From UBA6168 sp041392505 (GTDB lineage: Bacteria; Bacteroidota; Bacteroidia; Chitinophagales; Saprospiraceae), in assembly GCA_041392505.1 (NCBI GenBank), contig JAWKLX010000026.1, forward strand, positions 1 through 64,000: a stretch of 64,000 nt of DNA, read 5' to 3'. The notes under the pieces are model-generated. The model ran no database searches. It was not told where the DNA came from and saw only the letters and a program-made list of their open reading frames with translations. Position 1 is the stretch's first letter; each line of letters opens with the position of its first letter. The position numbers and the translations under genes are program-made. Shown piece after piece: positions 63,406-64,000 of this stretch.

Positions 63406-64000
63406 AAAATCAATATTTTATCGGTTATTATTTATGGTTTAATTGTGGGTAAAACGGATGTAGCTGGGTCATGTTCAATCCGTCTAATATTTTTAAAATA
63501 TTGTAAACCAATTGATTGTACTTTTCAAAAAAGATTGCCGTTCGCTCTTTCCCATAGCATTATGCCTGAAGTCTGGTAATGCTTACGATTATTGGGAAGT
63601 TTTCTGCACCAATCAAGGCCCGTCTTTTCTTTCAGAGCAGAATTCCGGGGTTCAAACCCCGAACTACCTTGCAAAATACATCTATTCCACTTTTATGAGA
63701 AAGCCCTTTATAATTGAAATAATTAATTAAAAAATTTGCGAACACTATTTTATTCACAGACATTAATTTGGAATTAGGAAAAATCTAAATCCCTCCTCCT
63801 CAATTTTTATTTACTTATTTATTTATGACCAAGATTACGGCTTTTTTACATTGAACATCTTGCTTACTGGTGGCTTTTAACTGCAAATGAAAATTCTCCT
63901 TTTTTATTTCTTGATTAAGTTTATTCAAAAAAAAATCAGCGGGAACGGAATTCACTTAGAGAAAATACTTCTGAAAGAAATTGGCAATTTTAATTTATGA
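63406..64000. other. Gene-free right end
   Basis: AT-rich, no supported coding frame. A small hairpin CGGGGTTCAAACCCCG at about 63646-63662 resembles a tRNA T-arm but has no acceptor or anticodon arms around it. Confidence 0.5.

Noticed and set aside
63640..63668. tRNA T-arm-like hairpin (CGGGGTTCAAACCCCG)
   Set aside because: No anticodon, D or acceptor arms can be drawn around it; treated as a simple hairpin.

Overview
The window looks like the chromosome of a free-living member of the Bacteroidota, most likely of the Saprospiraceae type. Several secreted proteins end in type IX secretion (T9SS) sorting domains, promoters have the TAnnTTTG -7 box of this phylum, there are FtsX-type permeases with a sigma-54 promoter, and Shine-Dalgarno sites are weak. 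No rRNA, tRNA, CRISPR array, transposase or integrase gene was found.

Layout. 0-12.4 kb is a lipid-storage and fatty-acid block: three phasin-like genes under a shared promoter design, a CBS protein, a T9SS protein, a SARP/BTAD-type regulator, a wax ester synthase/DGAT fused to an SCP2 lipid-carrier domain, a small membrane protein, an acyl-CoA dehydrogenase, an enoyl-CoA hydratase and an acyl-CoA synthetase. 12.4-22.45 kb is an AT-rich accessory island built like a gene-cassette array. Short genes (DinB-like, a monooxygenase/MarR pair, and remnants of a beta-lactamase-type serine hydrolase, an LRR protein, a nuclease-like protein and a DUF998-like membrane protein) are separated by attC-like hairpins, several with the same GGCTATGCGCC core. 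No integrase is present, most cassettes on the left are broken by frameshifts and stops, and both borders hold truncated genes.

22.6-29.2 kb carries a sigma-54-type promoter and two FtsX/MacB-type permeases, then a saccharopine dehydrogenase-family protein. 31.4-35.3 kb is an S-L-M operon for a molybdenum hydroxylase of the form II CoxL type. 35.9-44.4 kb holds a second acyl-CoA synthetase, an alpha/beta hydrolase, an L-2-haloacid dehalogenase-like protein, a P-loop kinase, a large FAD/Fe-S dehydrogenase and an ethanolamine-type permease. 44.5-49.1 kb has two T9SS cargo proteins and an adenylate cyclase-TM2-TPR-SHOCT fusion. 49.2-57.3 kb looks like amino-acid or peptide catabolism: a YfcC transporter, an ArgE-like deacetylase, a VOC protein, a ThuA protein, a GntP transporter, RidA and an M19 dipeptidase. 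57.4-64 kb has a small lipoprotein, a baeRF protein, a TonB-like protein, a holin-superfamily IV protein, an AI-2E transporter and Hsp20.

Intergenic DNA is unusually rich in palindromes. At least three dispersed families recur: A (three copies, nested inverted repeats), B (four copies, perfect 18-26 bp central stems of variable sequence) and C (two inverted copies flanking 35.8-42.9 kb). Many other spacers hold unrelated imperfect palindromes built from short repeated words. All calls were made by eye from the sequence; none was checked by a search.
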